From: Kribbella albertanoniae
GTDB lineage: Bacteria > Actinomycetota > Actinomycetes > Propionibacteriales > Kribbellaceae
NCBI RefSeq assembly: GCF_004348455.1
Contig: NZ_SMKA01000004.1
Span: forward strand, 49,186 to 113,185
Length of the DNA: 64,000 nt
Direction: 5' to 3'
Shown here: positions 34,209 through 44,500 of the stretch, piece after piece
How positions within the stretch are numbered: position 1 is the stretch's first letter
How the letters are laid out: each line of letters opens with the position of its first letter
Program-made: the position numbers and the translations under genes
The notes under the pieces: model-generated
Seen by the model: only the letters and a program-made list of their open reading frames with translations
What the model was told of the DNA's origin: nothing
The model's database searches: none

Positions 34209-35405
34209 TTGTCACGACTGCCCGTCCGCCTTCCAGCACGTCAGGCCGACAAGGCCGACGGCTGGAGCGTCGACGTCTTCTTCGTCGTGGTGACCGCAGC
34301 GGTCAACCTCGCCGGGGTGCTGAGCATCGCCGGGCACTCCGACACCTGGGGCAGCTTCGATGCACTGGGGTTGTTCCTGCTGCTGGCTGGACCGGTCGCG
34401 CTCTGGTGGCGGCGCCGGTGGCCGGCATTCGTCCTGGCCGTCTGCGTCGTGGCCACCTGGAGCTACCTGGCCACCGACAATCCGTCCGGCCCTGTCTACG
34501 GTCCCATGATCGTGGCGTTGGTCAGTGCGATCACCAACGGTGCGCGCGCGGCGGCGTACCTGGTGGTGATCGGCACCTTGCTCACAAGCCTGGTCGGGGT
34601 GCTGCTTCCGGGTAGCGATGGGCCCTCCCTCGCGAGTACGGCGGGATTGGCCGCCTGGCTCTCGTTCCTGCTCGCGCTCGGCGAACTCCTCCGTCACCGC
34701 AGCGCGTTGGCCAAGGAACAGCAGCGGCGCCTGGTGATGGCCGCGGAGGCGCAGACCGGCCAGATCCGTCGCGAGGCGGCCGAGCAGCGGCTGAAGCTGG
34801 CGAGGGATCTGCACGACGTCCTTGGCCACCACCTGGCCGTCATCAACGTCCAGGCCACGGCTGGGCTGCAACTTCACACCACGAATCGTCCGGGAGTACC
34901 GGATGCGTTGGCCGCGGTCCAAGAGGCGAGCAGGCAGGCACTCGACGACGTACAGGCGTTCCTCGATACCTTGCACGACCCAACCGAGCCGGCGACCCGA
35001 ACACCCTCGCCGTCCCTGGTCGACCTCGAGACCTTGGTTTCTTCAGCCCGAGCCAGCGGGCTCCAGGTCCAGCTGGAAGTCAGCGGTCCGCCCCGCCGCC
35101 TGGCGGCTCCACAAGACCTCGCGGCCAGCCGCGTCGTACTCGAATCACTGACCAACGTCCTGCGGCACGCCGGACCGGCCCGGACCTGGGTCCGCATCCA
35201 CTACCAGGCAACGCGCCTGACCGTCCGGGTCGACAACGCCCACGCGGCCGTACCGGCCGGACCCAGCCCGTACGGCGGGGGCCGTGGTATCGCGGGTATG
35301 CGGGCCCGAGTGGCCGCGCTGGACGGCACTTTCGCGGCCGGACCCGCGGACGGATTCGCGTGGTCCGTCATCGCGACCCTTCCCCTTCCTGAGGAGCTGC
35401 CATGA
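34209..35405 (+). CDS. DesK/NarX-type sensor histidine kinase
   Basis: The 398-residue kinase has four to five membrane segments (about 20-150), a HisKA_3 dimerisation helix with the phosphorylated His in LARDLHDVLGHHLAVI near 200, and a HATPase domain ending with GGGRGIAGMRARV. The TTG at 34209 with AGGAGA upstream is the best start; earlier frame sequence is antisense to the cupin gene. It overlaps the response regulator gene by 4 bp. With no periplasmic domain, it probably senses membrane stress. Confidence 0.88.
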   Translation: MSRLPVRLPARQADKADGWSVDVFFVVVTAAVNLAGVLSIAGHSDTWGSFDALGLFLLLAGPVALWWRRRWPAFVLAVCVVATWSYLATDNPSGPVYGPMIVALVSAITNGARAAAYLVVIGTLLTSLVGVLLPGSDGPSLASTAGLAAWLSFLLALGELLRHRSALAKEQQRRLVMAAEAQTGQIRREAAEQRLKLARDLHDVLGHHLAVINVQATAGLQLHTTNRPGVPDALAAVQEASRQALDDVQAFLDTLHDPTEPATRTPSPSLVDLETLVSSARASGLQVQLEVSGPPRRLAAPQDLAASRVVLESLTNVLRHAGPARTWVRIHYQATRLTVRVDNAHAAVPAGPSPYGGGRGIAGMRARVAALDGTFAAGPADGFAWSVIATLPLPEELP

Positions 35406-36112
35406 TCCGGGTCCTGCTCGTCGATGACCAGTCCCTGGTCCGCAGCGGGTTCGCCTCCATCCTCACCGGGGTCGACGACATCCAGATCGCCGGCACGGCC
35501 AGTGACGGCGTCGAGGCGATCGAACAAGCCCGAGCGACCGAGCCCGACGTCATCCTGATGGACATCCGGATGCCGCGGATGAACGGGCTGGAGGCAACCA
35601 AACGGCTCACCTCCGACCCGGCGACCGAGAACGCACGAATCGTCATCCTGACCACCTTCGAGCTGGACGAGTACGTCTTCGACGCGCTCCGGTCCGGCGC
35701 CTGGGGATTCCTGCTCAAGCACTGCCGCCCCGAAGACCTGATCGAGGCGGTCCGGCTGACCGCCGCCGGCGACGCGATGCTCGCTCCCAGCGTCACTCGC
35801 CGGCTGGTCGCGGAGTACGCCCGCAGGGCCCAGAGCCCACCGCAGAACCACCGGTACCGCGAGGACCTGCTCACCGAGCGGGAGCTCGAGGTGGCCACGC
35901 TGGTCGCCAAGGGACTGGACAACGACGCCATCGCGGGCCGGCTGTTCCTGAGCGTCGCGACGGTGCGGAGCCATGTCAGCCGGGCGATGACCAAGCTGAA
36001 CGTCCGCAACCGGGCGCAGCTGGTCATTTTCGCCTACGAAACCGGCCTCGTCGCGCCCGGCTGGGACAACAATGCAGCACCTGACGTAGGGCGGCCGCCC
36101 GCACCGGGATGA
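35402..36112 (+). CDS. NarL/LuxR-family response regulator
   Basis: The 236-residue protein has a receiver domain with DD near residue 8, the phosphoacceptor Asp in DVILMDIRMPRM (about 53) and the conserved Lys in LLKHCRPED. A C-terminal LuxR-type HTH follows (LTEREL...VATVRSHVSRAMTKLNV). It is coupled to the kinase gene and followed 34 bp later by an ABC transporter, which is its probable target. Confidence 0.93.
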   Translation: MIRVLLVDDQSLVRSGFASILTGVDDIQIAGTASDGVEAIEQARATEPDVILMDIRMPRMNGLEATKRLTSDPATENARIVILTTFELDEYVFDALRSGAWGFLLKHCRPEDLIEAVRLTAAGDAMLAPSVTRRLVAEYARRAQSPPQNHRYREDLLTERELEVATLVAKGLDNDAIAGRLFLSVATVRSHVSRAMTKLNVRNRAQLVIFAYETGLVAPGWDNNAAPDVGRPPAPG

Positions 36113-36146
36113 CGACACGTGCCAGCGCCGCTACCAGGCTGGGCCG

Positions 36147-37049
36147 GTGACCACAGACTCAGTAGTGACCCATCAACTCAGCCGCTCCTTCGGCTCGGTC
36201 AAGGCCGTCGACGCGATCGATCTGGAAGTCCGCGCCGGTGAGGTGTACGGCTTCCTCGGCGCCAACGGAGCCGGTAAGACGACGACCCTGCGGATGCTGG
36301 TCGGCCTGGCCCGCCCGACCTCGGGGAAGGCCACTGTCCTCGGCCGCCCGCCCGGAGATCCCCGGGCGCTGGCCAGGACCGGCATCCTGATCGAGGAACC
36401 CGCCTTGTACCCCTACCTTTCCGGACGCGACAACCTCGCCGTTGTCGGGCGGTACACCGCGGTGGGAGCCCGCCGCGTCGAAGCCGTCCTCGAAACAGTC
36501 GGCCTCGCCGAGGCCGCGGCGAAGCGTGTCTCGCGCTACTCGCTGGGGATGCGCCAGCGCCTCGGCGTCGGGATGGCCCTGCTCAAGGATCCCGAACTGC
36601 TCGTCCTGGACGAACCGGCCAACGGGCTCGACCCGGCCGGCGTGGTCCAGATGCGTGAACTGCTCGCAGGGCTCGCCTCGGACGGCCGAACGGTCCTGCT
36701 GTCCAGCCATGCCCTCAGCGAGGTCGGCCAGATCTGCGACCGGGTCGGGATCCTGGCCGCCGGCCGACTCGTTGCCCAAGGCACCCTTGCCGAGGTGCGC
36801 GGGGAAGGCGCCTTGCTGATCACGGCGGAACCGCAGGCCGAGGCGCTCGACCTGCTGCGCAAACGCTTCGGGCCACAAGCCGTTCGCCACCAACCGCCGG
36901 CCATCGCCCTGACCGTCTCTCCGGACCAGGCGGCCTCGGTCAACCGGCAGCTCAACGACGCCGGCCTGGACGTGAGCGGGGTGTCCTGGCAGGAGCGTTC
37001 GATGGCCGAAGCCTTCTTCGACCTGACTGCCAAGGAGGACGACCGATGA
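36147..37049 (+). CDS. ABC transporter ATP-binding protein (BcrA-like)
   Basis: The 300-residue ATPase has Walker A GANGAGKTTT (about 40-49), signature YSLGMRQRLGV (about 131), Walker B LLVLDEPANGLDPAG (about 153-167) and the H-loop SSHALSE. The C-terminal ~80-residue extension resembles bacitracin/lantibiotic exporters. It starts with GTG and overlaps the permease gene by 4 bp. Confidence 0.93.
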   Translation: MTTDSVVTHQLSRSFGSVKAVDAIDLEVRAGEVYGFLGANGAGKTTTLRMLVGLARPTSGKATVLGRPPGDPRALARTGILIEEPALYPYLSGRDNLAVVGRYTAVGARRVEAVLETVGLAEAAAKRVSRYSLGMRQRLGVGMALLKDPELLVLDEPANGLDPAGVVQMRELLAGLASDGRTVLLSSHALSEVGQICDRVGILAAGRLVAQGTLAEVRGEGALLITAEPQAEALDLLRKRFGPQAVRHQPPAIALTVSPDQAASVNRQLNDAGLDVSGVSWQERSMAEAFFDLTAKEDDR

Positions 37050-37888
37050 GGCGCAGCCTGTACGCCGAAATGCTCAAGCTGGGCAAGCGGCCGGCCGTCC
37101 ACACCACGATCGGTGTGTGGCTGGTGCTCTCCTTGTTCTTCGGTTACGTCTTCCCGTACTTCACCTACCGAGGCAGCTCGGCCGCTGCCGCCGAAGAGCG
37201 GGCTGCCGCGATCGCCGGCGTACTCGATGCCCTGCCGGCCTCGCTGGCGACCACACCCATCGCAGGTCTTCCGGTCTTCGCCGGCGCCCTGGCGATCCTG
37301 TTCGGCGCGCTGGCGACCGGCAGCGAATACGGCTGGCGGACGATGAAGATCGTGCTGTCCCAGGGACCGCCGAGGACCTCGGTGATCGCGGGCAAGCTCG
37401 CGGCCCTGGTGCTTCTGCTGGCGAGCATTCTGGTGCTCTCGTTCGCTACCGCCGCGGTGGCGAGCGCGATCGTCGAGGGCGCTACTGAGCTGCCCACCGC
37501 GTGGCCATCGGCCGGCGCCGTACTCGCAGGACTCGGTAGCGGCCTGCTGATCGCGGCAATGTGGTGCTCAGCCGGAGTGCTGCTCGCTCACCTGCTCCGC
37601 GGGACCGCCATGCCGATCGGCCTCGGCCTGGTGTGGGCGCTCGCCGTCGAGAACCTGTTGCGGACCGGAGCCTCCATTCCCGTCCTCGGCACTCTGCAGC
37701 GCTACACCCCTGGCAGCGCCGCCGGTTCGCTGGTGGCCGCACTGGACGCCACCCCGCAGTCGGCCGGAGGCACTCCCGGCGTGTCCACCAACCTGCCCGG
37801 CCTGACGGCGGCAGCGGTCCTGCTGGTTTACCTCGCCGTGTTCGTCATCGCGACGGTTCTCGTCGTCCGCCGCCGCGACGTCAACTAA
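37046..37888 (+). CDS. ABC transporter permease (ABC-2 type)
   Basis: The 280-residue membrane protein has about six segments, and a loop region ATGSEYGWRTMKIVLSQGPPR typical of ABC-2 permeases of the BcrB/NatB type. It pairs with the preceding ATPase and the upstream two-component system, a common arrangement for peptide-antibiotic detoxification. Confidence 0.88.
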   Translation: MRRSLYAEMLKLGKRPAVHTTIGVWLVLSLFFGYVFPYFTYRGSSAAAAEERAAAIAGVLDALPASLATTPIAGLPVFAGALAILFGALATGSEYGWRTMKIVLSQGPPRTSVIAGKLAALVLLLASILVLSFATAAVASAIVEGATELPTAWPSAGAVLAGLGSGLLIAAMWCSAGVLLAHLLRGTAMPIGLGLVWALAVENLLRTGASIPVLGTLQRYTPGSAAGSLVAALDATPQSAGGTPGVSTNLPGLTAAAVLLVYLAVFVIATVLVVRRRDVN

Positions 37889-37895
37889 TACCGAG

Positions 37896-37929
37896 GCCCG
37901 GCGGCCCAATCCTGCGTGGGCCGCCGGGC
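37896..37929. terminator. Bidirectional terminator hairpin
   Basis: A 13-bp perfect stem GCCCGGCGGCCCA / TGGGCCGCCGGGC with an 8-nt loop, between the convergent ABC permease and DoxX-like genes. Confidence 0.82.
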
Positions 37930-37951
37930 TCGATCCGGTCCGCATGCGGGG

Positions 37952-38449
37952 TCAGGCGGCTTTGACGAGGTCGGATCGGGAGGGCTTGCTGTACTGGGAT
38001 TCCTCCAGGCCGAAGGCGCGGGAGGCGATCACCAGGGCGGCGGCTGCGAGCACGATGTCCTTGAGGACGTACTGGCCTTCGATCGTGGGTGTTCCGCCGG
38101 GGAACAGGTCGGTGAAGAACAGCACGAGCGGGGCCATGATGCCCCCGAGTGACACCGCGAGGACGAGTAGTCCGGTGCGGAGCAGTAGGCCCGTGATCAG
38201 GGTGAGTCCGATGAAGGTTTCCAGTCCGGCTGTCATCAGTACGGCGTTGCGTCCGTCGACCAGGCCGAACGTGAGGGCGTCGACGGTGCGGGCGACCAGT
38301 GCTTCGGCGGGGCTTGCGCCGGGGAAGAACTTGAGCAGGCCGAAGCCGAGGAAGATCAGGCCGAGGCTGACCCGGAGGATGTCGACGTTGTGGCGGCTGA
38401 CCCAGTTGCCCGCGGTGCGGACCAGTCGGGTGTCGAGCGAGATGCTCAT
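37952..38449 (-). CDS. DoxX-family membrane protein
   Basis: The 165-residue protein has four membrane segments (about 24-42, 70-90, 95-115, 130-148) and the DoxX-type RVSLGLIFLGFGLLKF start of the first helix. ATG at 38449 follows GGAGAAACC. DoxX-like proteins act in membrane redox complexes in some bacteria; the role here is unset. The YceI gene lies upstream on the same strand. Confidence 0.82.
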   Translation of the reverse strand: MSISLDTRLVRTAGNWVSRHNVDILRVSLGLIFLGFGLLKFFPGASPAEALVARTVDALTFGLVDGRNAVLMTAGLETFIGLTLITGLLLRTGLLVLAVSLGGIMAPLVLFFTDLFPGGTPTIEGQYVLKDIVLAAAALVIASRAFGLEESQYSKPSRSDLVKAA

Positions 38450-38564
38450 GGTGGTTTCTCCTGTCGAGGTGGTGTGGGCAACAGCCTGCCGGTGATCGCC
38501 TGCCCGCCGCGTCGCCTCGGTGGCTGCACCCGCCGTACCGCCTCTGCGGTACCGGTCAGGGTCA

Positions 38565-39092
38565 TCACCTAGTCGCGGCGGGGTACACGCTGACATCGAG
38601 GTGCAACGTCACCGTCGGGCTGACGAACATGCCGGTGGCAACATTCCAGTCCACTCCCCAGTCCATGCGGTTCACTGCGGCGGTCCCGCCGAACCTGAGC
38701 CTGCGGTCTTGTTCACCAAACAGCTCGAAGCGCACCTTCACGAGCTTGGTCAGGCCCCGGATCATCAGTACCCCGGTGACGTCGAACCTGTTCTCACCAA
38801 GGGCCGCCACCGTGGTCGAGGTGAAGGTGATGACCGGATGATCGGCGCAGGCGAAGAACTTGGTCCTGAGGTGAAGGTCGCGCTGCCGGTTGTGTGTTTC
38901 GATGCTGTCGGCCCGGATCGTGACGGCGATCGACGACCTGGCGGGATCCTGGCCGTCGAGGTGGACGTGTCCTTCGACCTTGTCGAACCGGCCGCGAACC
39001 CGGGGGCCGACGGTGTGCCTGGCGACGAACCCGAGGTGGGTGTTCGCCTGGTCGATGACGTAGTCACCGGTCAGTCTGGAAGTGGTTGTCAT
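38565..39092 (-). CDS. YceI-family lipid-binding protein
   Basis: The 175-residue protein is a YceI lipocalin-like barrel: YVIDQANTHLGFVARH at the start, SIETHNRQRDLHLRTKFF in the middle and FVSPTVTLHLDV at the end are diagnostic. YceI proteins bind isoprenoid chains. It has no signal peptide here, so it is cytoplasmic, as is common in actinobacteria. ATG at 39092 has GGAG 8 bp upstream. Confidence 0.9.
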   Translation of the reverse strand: MTTTSRLTGDYVIDQANTHLGFVARHTVGPRVRGRFDKVEGHVHLDGQDPARSSIAVTIRADSIETHNRQRDLHLRTKFFACADHPVITFTSTTVAALGENRFDVTGVLMIRGLTKLVKVRFELFGEQDRRLRFGGTAAVNRMDWGVDWNVATGMFVSPTVTLHLDVSVYPAATR

Positions 39093-39247
39093 GCGTGAAC
39101 TCCACGCCTCGGCGGGCCGGAATGCGAGCCCTGCGAGGCGGTTCGCGCCAGAACACCTTGGGAAGCGCAGACGTGCAGACCGGACGTACTCCCACTGCGG
39201 TACGACGCGCACCCTCAGCCGCACGACGCGACCTGCTACCCCGAGCG

Positions 39248-40147
39248 CTACCGCGCCGCGGTGGTTGCCGGGGCGCCATGCCCCACTGTGTCGGCCAGGT
39301 AGTCGACGACGGCCTGCGCGTGTGTAGCGGCCGGATCGAGGTCGGGGTTGTAGATCGTGACCGTCATCCCGAGACAGCCAGGTTGCAGCGCGCTCGCGGT
39401 GATCTGGCGCAACTCCGCCCAGCCAAGGCCGCCGTCCTGCGGGTAATCCACGGCGGGGAACGCCGCGGTGGACAACACGTCCAGGTCCACATGCAACCAC
39501 CACGGCAGACGACGGGCGGTGAAGTCGCGCACGACCGCGCTGCTGATCGCCGTCGCCGCATCGCCGGTCAGGGCGTCGTCGCGGTGCAGGGTGACCGCCG
39601 GCGGTAGCGGGTCGACGCCGTACCCGGCGAGTTCGTCGGCGTCGCGCGGTCCGAGAGCGACGACGTCACGCGGGTCGAGCTCAGGCAGTTCGGCGACGAA
39701 GTCAGCGGGCAGCTCTGTGCGGTGGCGGCCGAGCGCGAACCCGAGTTCACAGTCGGCGGCCTCGCCCGTGGTGCTCTGCCGCGGCGGCCACGCGTCCTCA
39801 TGCCCATCGACGAACAGCAACGCGGTGCGCCCCGCGACATCCTGCGCGCCGCGCAGTGCCCCGAGCAACACCGGACAGTCACCACCGACCACCAGCGGAA
39901 ACTGCCCGGCGCCCACACTCTCCCGTACGGCGCCGCGCACGGATCGGGTCATCACGGTAAGCGCCGACTGCGCCACCAGGCGGCTCCCCGCATCGCGCTC
40001 CGGCCTCGCACGCCCCACGTCCAGATCCCCACGATCAACAGCCCCAAGCCGCCCAACCAACCCGGCCCGCCGCAACGCAGCCGGCGCCCCGGCACGACCG
40101 CCAGTGCTGCCCGCCGAATTGAACGGCACCCCAACAACCTCGAGCAT
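39248..40147 (-). CDS. Arginase/agmatinase/formiminoglutamase family protein
   Basis: The 299-residue protein has the ureohydrolase metal motifs in altered form: GGDCP where arginases have GGDHS, VDGHEDAW for the DAHxD motif, and HVDLDVLS for the second Asp pair. The first ligand histidine is thus cysteine, as in a group of uncharacterised actinobacterial relatives. Mn binding may be changed, and true arginase activity is uncertain. ATG at 40147 has GGAG 5 bp upstream. Confidence 0.85.
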   Translation of the reverse strand: MLEVVGVPFNSAGSTGGRAGAPAALRRAGLVGRLGAVDRGDLDVGRARPERDAGSRLVAQSALTVMTRSVRGAVRESVGAGQFPLVVGGDCPVLLGALRGAQDVAGRTALLFVDGHEDAWPPRQSTTGEAADCELGFALGRHRTELPADFVAELPELDPRDVVALGPRDADELAGYGVDPLPPAVTLHRDDALTGDAATAISSAVVRDFTARRLPWWLHVDLDVLSTAAFPAVDYPQDGGLGWAELRQITASALQPGCLGMTVTIYNPDLDPAATHAQAVVDYLADTVGHGAPATTAAR

Positions 40148-40338
40148 GACGTCTCCACCGCCTTCCCGCGCGCAACGCACCAGCCCGGCCCACGGCACCC
40201 AGAAGATGACCTATCCGACACACACATGCCATCCATCAATTCGTAGCACACACACCGCCGGCCCCCGCCCCAGCCGCATCCGCAGGCTGAGAGGTCCCAG
40301 CAGGTGTACAAGCCCGCAGGCGCACACAGTCAAGGAAT

Positions 40339-40481
40339 AAGCCAACCCCAGCCAAACGCAGAACCGTACGAGCCAACCCCAACCACAACGCGGAACCGTA
40401 CAAGCCAACCCCAGCCACAACGCGGAACCGTACGAGCCAACCCCAGCCACAACGCGGAACCGTACAAGCCAACCCAGCCAC
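40339..40481. repeat. 32-bp tandem repeat, about 4.4 copies
   Basis: Units (A/G)AGCCAACCCC - A(G/A)CCACAACGC - GGAACCGTAC run head to tail from 40339, the first unit 31 bp and the last cut after about 16 bp. The first base alternates A and G from unit to unit. There are no spacers, so it is not CRISPR. It lies between the arginase-family gene and tRNA-His; the rest of 40148-40570 holds no gene I can support. Confidence 0.85.
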
Positions 40482-40570
40482 CGCAGGCCGACGCGAAGCG
40501 AGGCCGAAGGGGGTGCGGGTGGCGAAGCCCCCGCCCGCGCCAAGCGAAGCGCAGGCGCACAAAATGCCGA

Positions 40571-40608
40571 GGCGACCCGGTCTGCGCTTTCCGCAGACAC
40601 AGGTCGCC
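40571..40608 (-). terminator. Terminator hairpin after tRNA-His
   Basis: Nested arms GGCGACC/GGTCGCC and GTCTGCG/CGCAGAC form a long hairpin starting 10 nt past the tRNA 3' end; a short ATTTT follows on the minus strand. Confidence 0.6.
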
Positions 40609-40617
40609 ATCGCCGAG

Positions 40618-40690
40618 GGTGAGTGACGGGACTTGAACCCGCGACCACCTGGACCACAACCAGGTGCTCTACCAGCTGAGCTACACCCAC
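40618..40690 (-). tRNA. tRNA-His (anticodon GTG)
   Basis: The minus strand gives a full cloverleaf: acceptor GTGGGTG / CACTCAC with C73, D arm GCTC..GAGC, anticodon arm CTGG-TTGTGGT-CCAG with anticodon GTG, and T arm GGTTCAAGTCC. A G at 40691 complement could supply the G-1 of tRNA-His. CCA is not encoded. Confidence 0.94.
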
Positions 40691-40759
40691 CATTGCCGCT
40701 CAGTACTGCGGCGGCTGGGTAATCATAGCGATGATGTGCTGGTACTAAAAATCGGGGGT

Positions 40760-41356
40760 TCAGGACCCCGACACGACGGCTGCGGCAGCCCGCGCCGTGT
40801 CCGAATCCGGGCCGGGCTGGGGGACGAAAACGGTCTGCCGGTAGTAGCGGAGTTCGGAGATGCTTTCGCGGATGTCGGCCAGGGCGCGGTGGTTGCCGGT
40901 CTTGGCGGGGGTGGCGTAGTAGACGCGCGGATACCAGCGGCGGACGAGCTCCTTGATGGAGCTGACGTCGACGTTGCGGTAGTGCAGGTGGGATTCGACG
41001 CGGGGCATGTCGCGGACCAGGAAGGTGCGGTCGGTGCCGACGGAGTTGCCGGCCAGGGCGGCCCGGCGGGGTTCTTTGACGTAGCCGGCGATGAAGTCGA
41101 GGACCTGCTGCTCGGCGTCGGCGAGCTCGATGCCTTGGTCGAGCTCGGCGAGCAGGCCGGAGCCTGTGTGCATGTCGCGGACGAAGTCGCCCATCTGCTC
41201 GAGGGCAGCGGCCGGTGGCTTGATCACCAGGTCGATTCCGTCACCGAGGACGTTCAGTTCGTAGTCGGTGACGAGCACCGCCACCTCGATCAGGGCGTCT
41301 GCCGCCAGGTCGAGGCCGGTCATCTCGCAGTCGATCCATACCAGCCGGTCATTCAT
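40760..41356 (-). CDS. orn: Oligoribonuclease
   Basis: The 198-residue 3'-5' exonuclease of the DEDDh class shows Asp8 and Glu10 in WIDCEMTGLD, a middle Asp in the GTDRTFLVRDMP segment, and HRALADIRESI with the final His and Asp. Orn degrades 2- to 5-nt RNA fragments, including pGpG from c-di-GMP turnover. ATG at 41356 gives the standard length; the longer frame upstream is not part of the family. Confidence 0.96.
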   Translation of the reverse strand: MNDRLVWIDCEMTGLDLAADALIEVAVLVTDYELNVLGDGIDLVIKPPAAALEQMGDFVRDMHTGSGLLAELDQGIELADAEQQVLDFIAGYVKEPRRAALAGNSVGTDRTFLVRDMPRVESHLHYRNVDVSSIKELVRRWYPRVYYATPAKTGNHRALADIRESISELRYYRQTVFVPQPGPDSDTARAAAAVVSGS

Positions 41357-41537
41357 GGGCACCCACCTTACGGCTGACCATGGACAGTCTCGTGACCGGC
41401 TGGCCGCCGGGCCGCCGTTCCGTTGCCGCGGCGGCAACAATCCGAGACTATTCACCACGGTTCCGTGACAACTTGGTTGCGCTCCGGATGCTGCTGATGC
41501 TGTCCTGTTCGGGGACCTGGGGAGAAGGTTGGGGCTG

Positions 41538-44500
41538 ATGGAACCTGGGGCGGGGACGGTGGACCGGCCGAGGCTGGTGGCGTTGCTGGACGAAGGCGTG
41601 CAGCGGCGGTTGCTGACCGTGGTGGCCGACGCAGGCTTCGGCAAGTCGACTTTGCTGTCGGCCTGGGCCGCTGGACGCACCTGTGCCTGGCACACCGTGC
41701 GAGCCGAGGACGCGTCGCTGGCGGGCATGGTTGCCGGCCTGGTGGCCGCCCTGCGCAGTCAGGTCCCGGCGCTCGCTTCCATCCCGGCTGAGCTGCAGAG
41801 CCCCCGTGGGCCGGACGCAGACGCGGAGCAGGAGACTAGAGCCCTCGCGTACGCCGCACTGCTGGCGGACGCCCTTGAGCACAACCTCGACGAGGATCTG
41901 GTCCTGGTGCTCGACGATCTGCACGAGCTGGGCCCCGATGCCCCAGCGACCAGGCTGATCGAGGGCCTGGTGCGGATAGCCCCGGCGAAGGTGCACCTGG
42001 TTGTTGCCTCGCGCACCTCGATGCCGTTCGGGATCGACCGGTTGCGCGGCCGTGGCCAGGTGCTGGAGATCGACGCGACCGCGCTGGCGTTCACGGTCGC
42101 CGAGACGCTCGCCGTACTGGAGAACGTGCTTGGTGAAGGTACGGCGGACCTCGCGGAGCCGTTGCAGGCGGCCGTGCAGGGCTGGCCGGCCGCCGTACGG
42201 CTGGCTGTTGAGGCGCTGCGTACCGCGCCTCCAGCTGAGCGGGCTGGTCGGCTGCGGCGGGCGCTGCGGTCCGGCGGTCCGCTCTACGACTACCTGGCTG
42301 AGGAGGTCTTCGCCGCAGAGCCTCCATCGGTACGGCGTCTGGTGGCGGGCGTTGCTGTACTGCCCAGGTTCGGATCTGAGTTGTGTCAGGCGATCGGCCT
42401 CACCGACAACGCCGACACGCTGCACCAGCTGCGGACCCGGGGCCTACTGGTCTCAGCAGGTGAGGCGGACGGCTACGAACTCAATCCGCTCGTGAAGAAC
42501 TTCGCCAACGACAGGCTGGTCGTGGATGAGCCGGAGCTTGCCGAGTTGACTCTGAAGGCAGGGAAGTGGTTCGAATCGGTGGGAGAGCACCGTGACGCGC
42601 TGGCCTGCTACCAGTCGGTCGACCCTGTCAGAGTGGCCCGCATGCTGGCCGAGACCGGCCACTCCATGGTCGCTGGCGGGTTGGCCGAGGTCGTGGTCGC
42701 AGCAGTCGCCGCACTGCCTGCCGACCTGCGCGGTGTGGCCCTGGACCAGCTTGAAGGGGAAGCGCGGCAGGTGCTGGGGGACTGGCAGGGTGCGGTCGAC
42801 TGTTTCGACCGCATCATCGAGCCGGACGGCGAGATCCCGGTGGGTGTGGCTTGGCGGCTGGGCCTCATCCATCATCTGCGCGGGCAGACCGATGTGGCGA
42901 TCGCGACGTACCAGCGTGGTCGCATCGACGGACAGCAGCCGTCTGACGAGGCGCTGCTGCAGGCGTGGTGGGCGGGTGCGCACTGGCTGCGTGGTGAGTT
43001 CGACGAGTGCCGGGCGCTGGTCACCTCGGCGTACGCGACGGCCAGAGCTTTCGGTGACGATAGGGCACTGGCAATCTCGCACACCGTGCTGGCAATGCTC
43101 GCTGCGGTCGACAGTGACCCCAGTGGCAACTCTTCGCACTACCTGCGGGCGCTGGAGCATGCGGAGCGCGCCGGTGATCTCCTGCAGTCGATCCGGATCC
43201 GGGTGAACCGCTCGTCGCACCACATCGCCGAGGGCGACTACGAGCTGGGGCTGCAGCAGCTCGACATCGCTCTGGAGCTTGCGGATCGCGCAGGCTTCGC
43301 AGTGTTCCGCGCACTGGCCCTGAACAACCGTGGCGAGGCGCTGCTGCGTCTTGGCCGGCTGGATGAGGCGATCGGTGAGCTGGAAGCCTCCCGTGCGCTC
43401 TACCAGAAGCTGGAGTCCAAACGGGTCGCCCAACCGCTCTCGGTGCTTGGCGAGGTCTACCGCCAGCGTGGCGACCGTGCGATGGCCAGGGCGTGCTTCG
43501 AGGAGGCCATCGCGATCGGCGAGGCGACCAAGGACATGCAGTCCCTGGTCCCGTCCCTGGCCGGTCTGGCGCGAGTGCTGGCAGTAGAGGAGCCGCAGCG
43601 CGCAGCTGAGCTGGCAGAGCTGGTCCGGCAGGCCGTTGCTTATGGCCCCGTCCTGGGACTCTCCGGTGCTCTGGTCGCGCTCGGTTGGGTCACACTGCAC
43701 GCAGGCAACCAGGCTGAGGCTGCGGCCAGTGCGGAGGAGGCTGCTGCGCTCTGCCGCAAGCGGCGCGACCGCGCCGGTCTGGCCGACGCGCTGGAGCTGT
43801 ACGCCGAAGCTGGTGGCGCATCGGTCCTCCACGAGGTGCTGAACATCCGCAGCGAACTGGGTGACCAGCTGGGCGAGGCCCGCGCCGAGCTGATGCTTGC
43901 CAAGCGCACGAGTGGTGTAGAAGGGCGCGGACTCGCCCTGCGAGCTCACCAGCGCTTCCTGGCGGCCGGTGCGACCCGCTATGCGGCCGCAGCGCTGGCC
44001 ACCAGCGACCAGACCGGTCCTGCTGCGGTGAAGGTGGAGTGTCTGGGCGGCTTCCGGGTGCTGCGGGCCGGCAAGGCGGTCCAGCTGGGGGAGTGGCCGT
44101 CCAAGAAGGCCAGAGACCTGCTGAAGATCCTGGTGGCCCGCCGGTGCCGACCGGTCGCGCGGGTGCAGTTGCTGGATCTGCTCTGGCCGGACCAGGACGA
44201 GTCGGTGGCGTCCCCGCGGCTGTCGGTCGCTCTGTCGACGGTGCGGTCCGTGCTCGACCCGGAGAAGAAGTACCCGCCGGACCGCTTCATCGGCGCCGAC
44301 CGGGCGACCATCTGGCTCGACGGTGACCAGACGGCTGTCGACGTGGAGCACTTCCTGCGGGATGCCCGTAATGGACTCAACGCGAGCGATCTGCGGTTGC
44401 TGCGGGCAGCCGAGGCGGCGTACAGCGGTGACTTCCTGGAAGAGGACGTGTACGCCGACTGGGCCGCCGGCATGCGTGAAGAGGCCCGAGCGCTCTATGT

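Noticed and set aside
40339..40481. CRISPR array
   Set aside because: Repeats are directly head to tail without spacers, and no cas genes are present.
40211..40693. Minus-strand frames with repeated Gly/Leu/Val protein units near tRNA-His
   Set aside because: They are translations of the 32-bp tandem repeat and cross the tRNA gene; no support for a protein.
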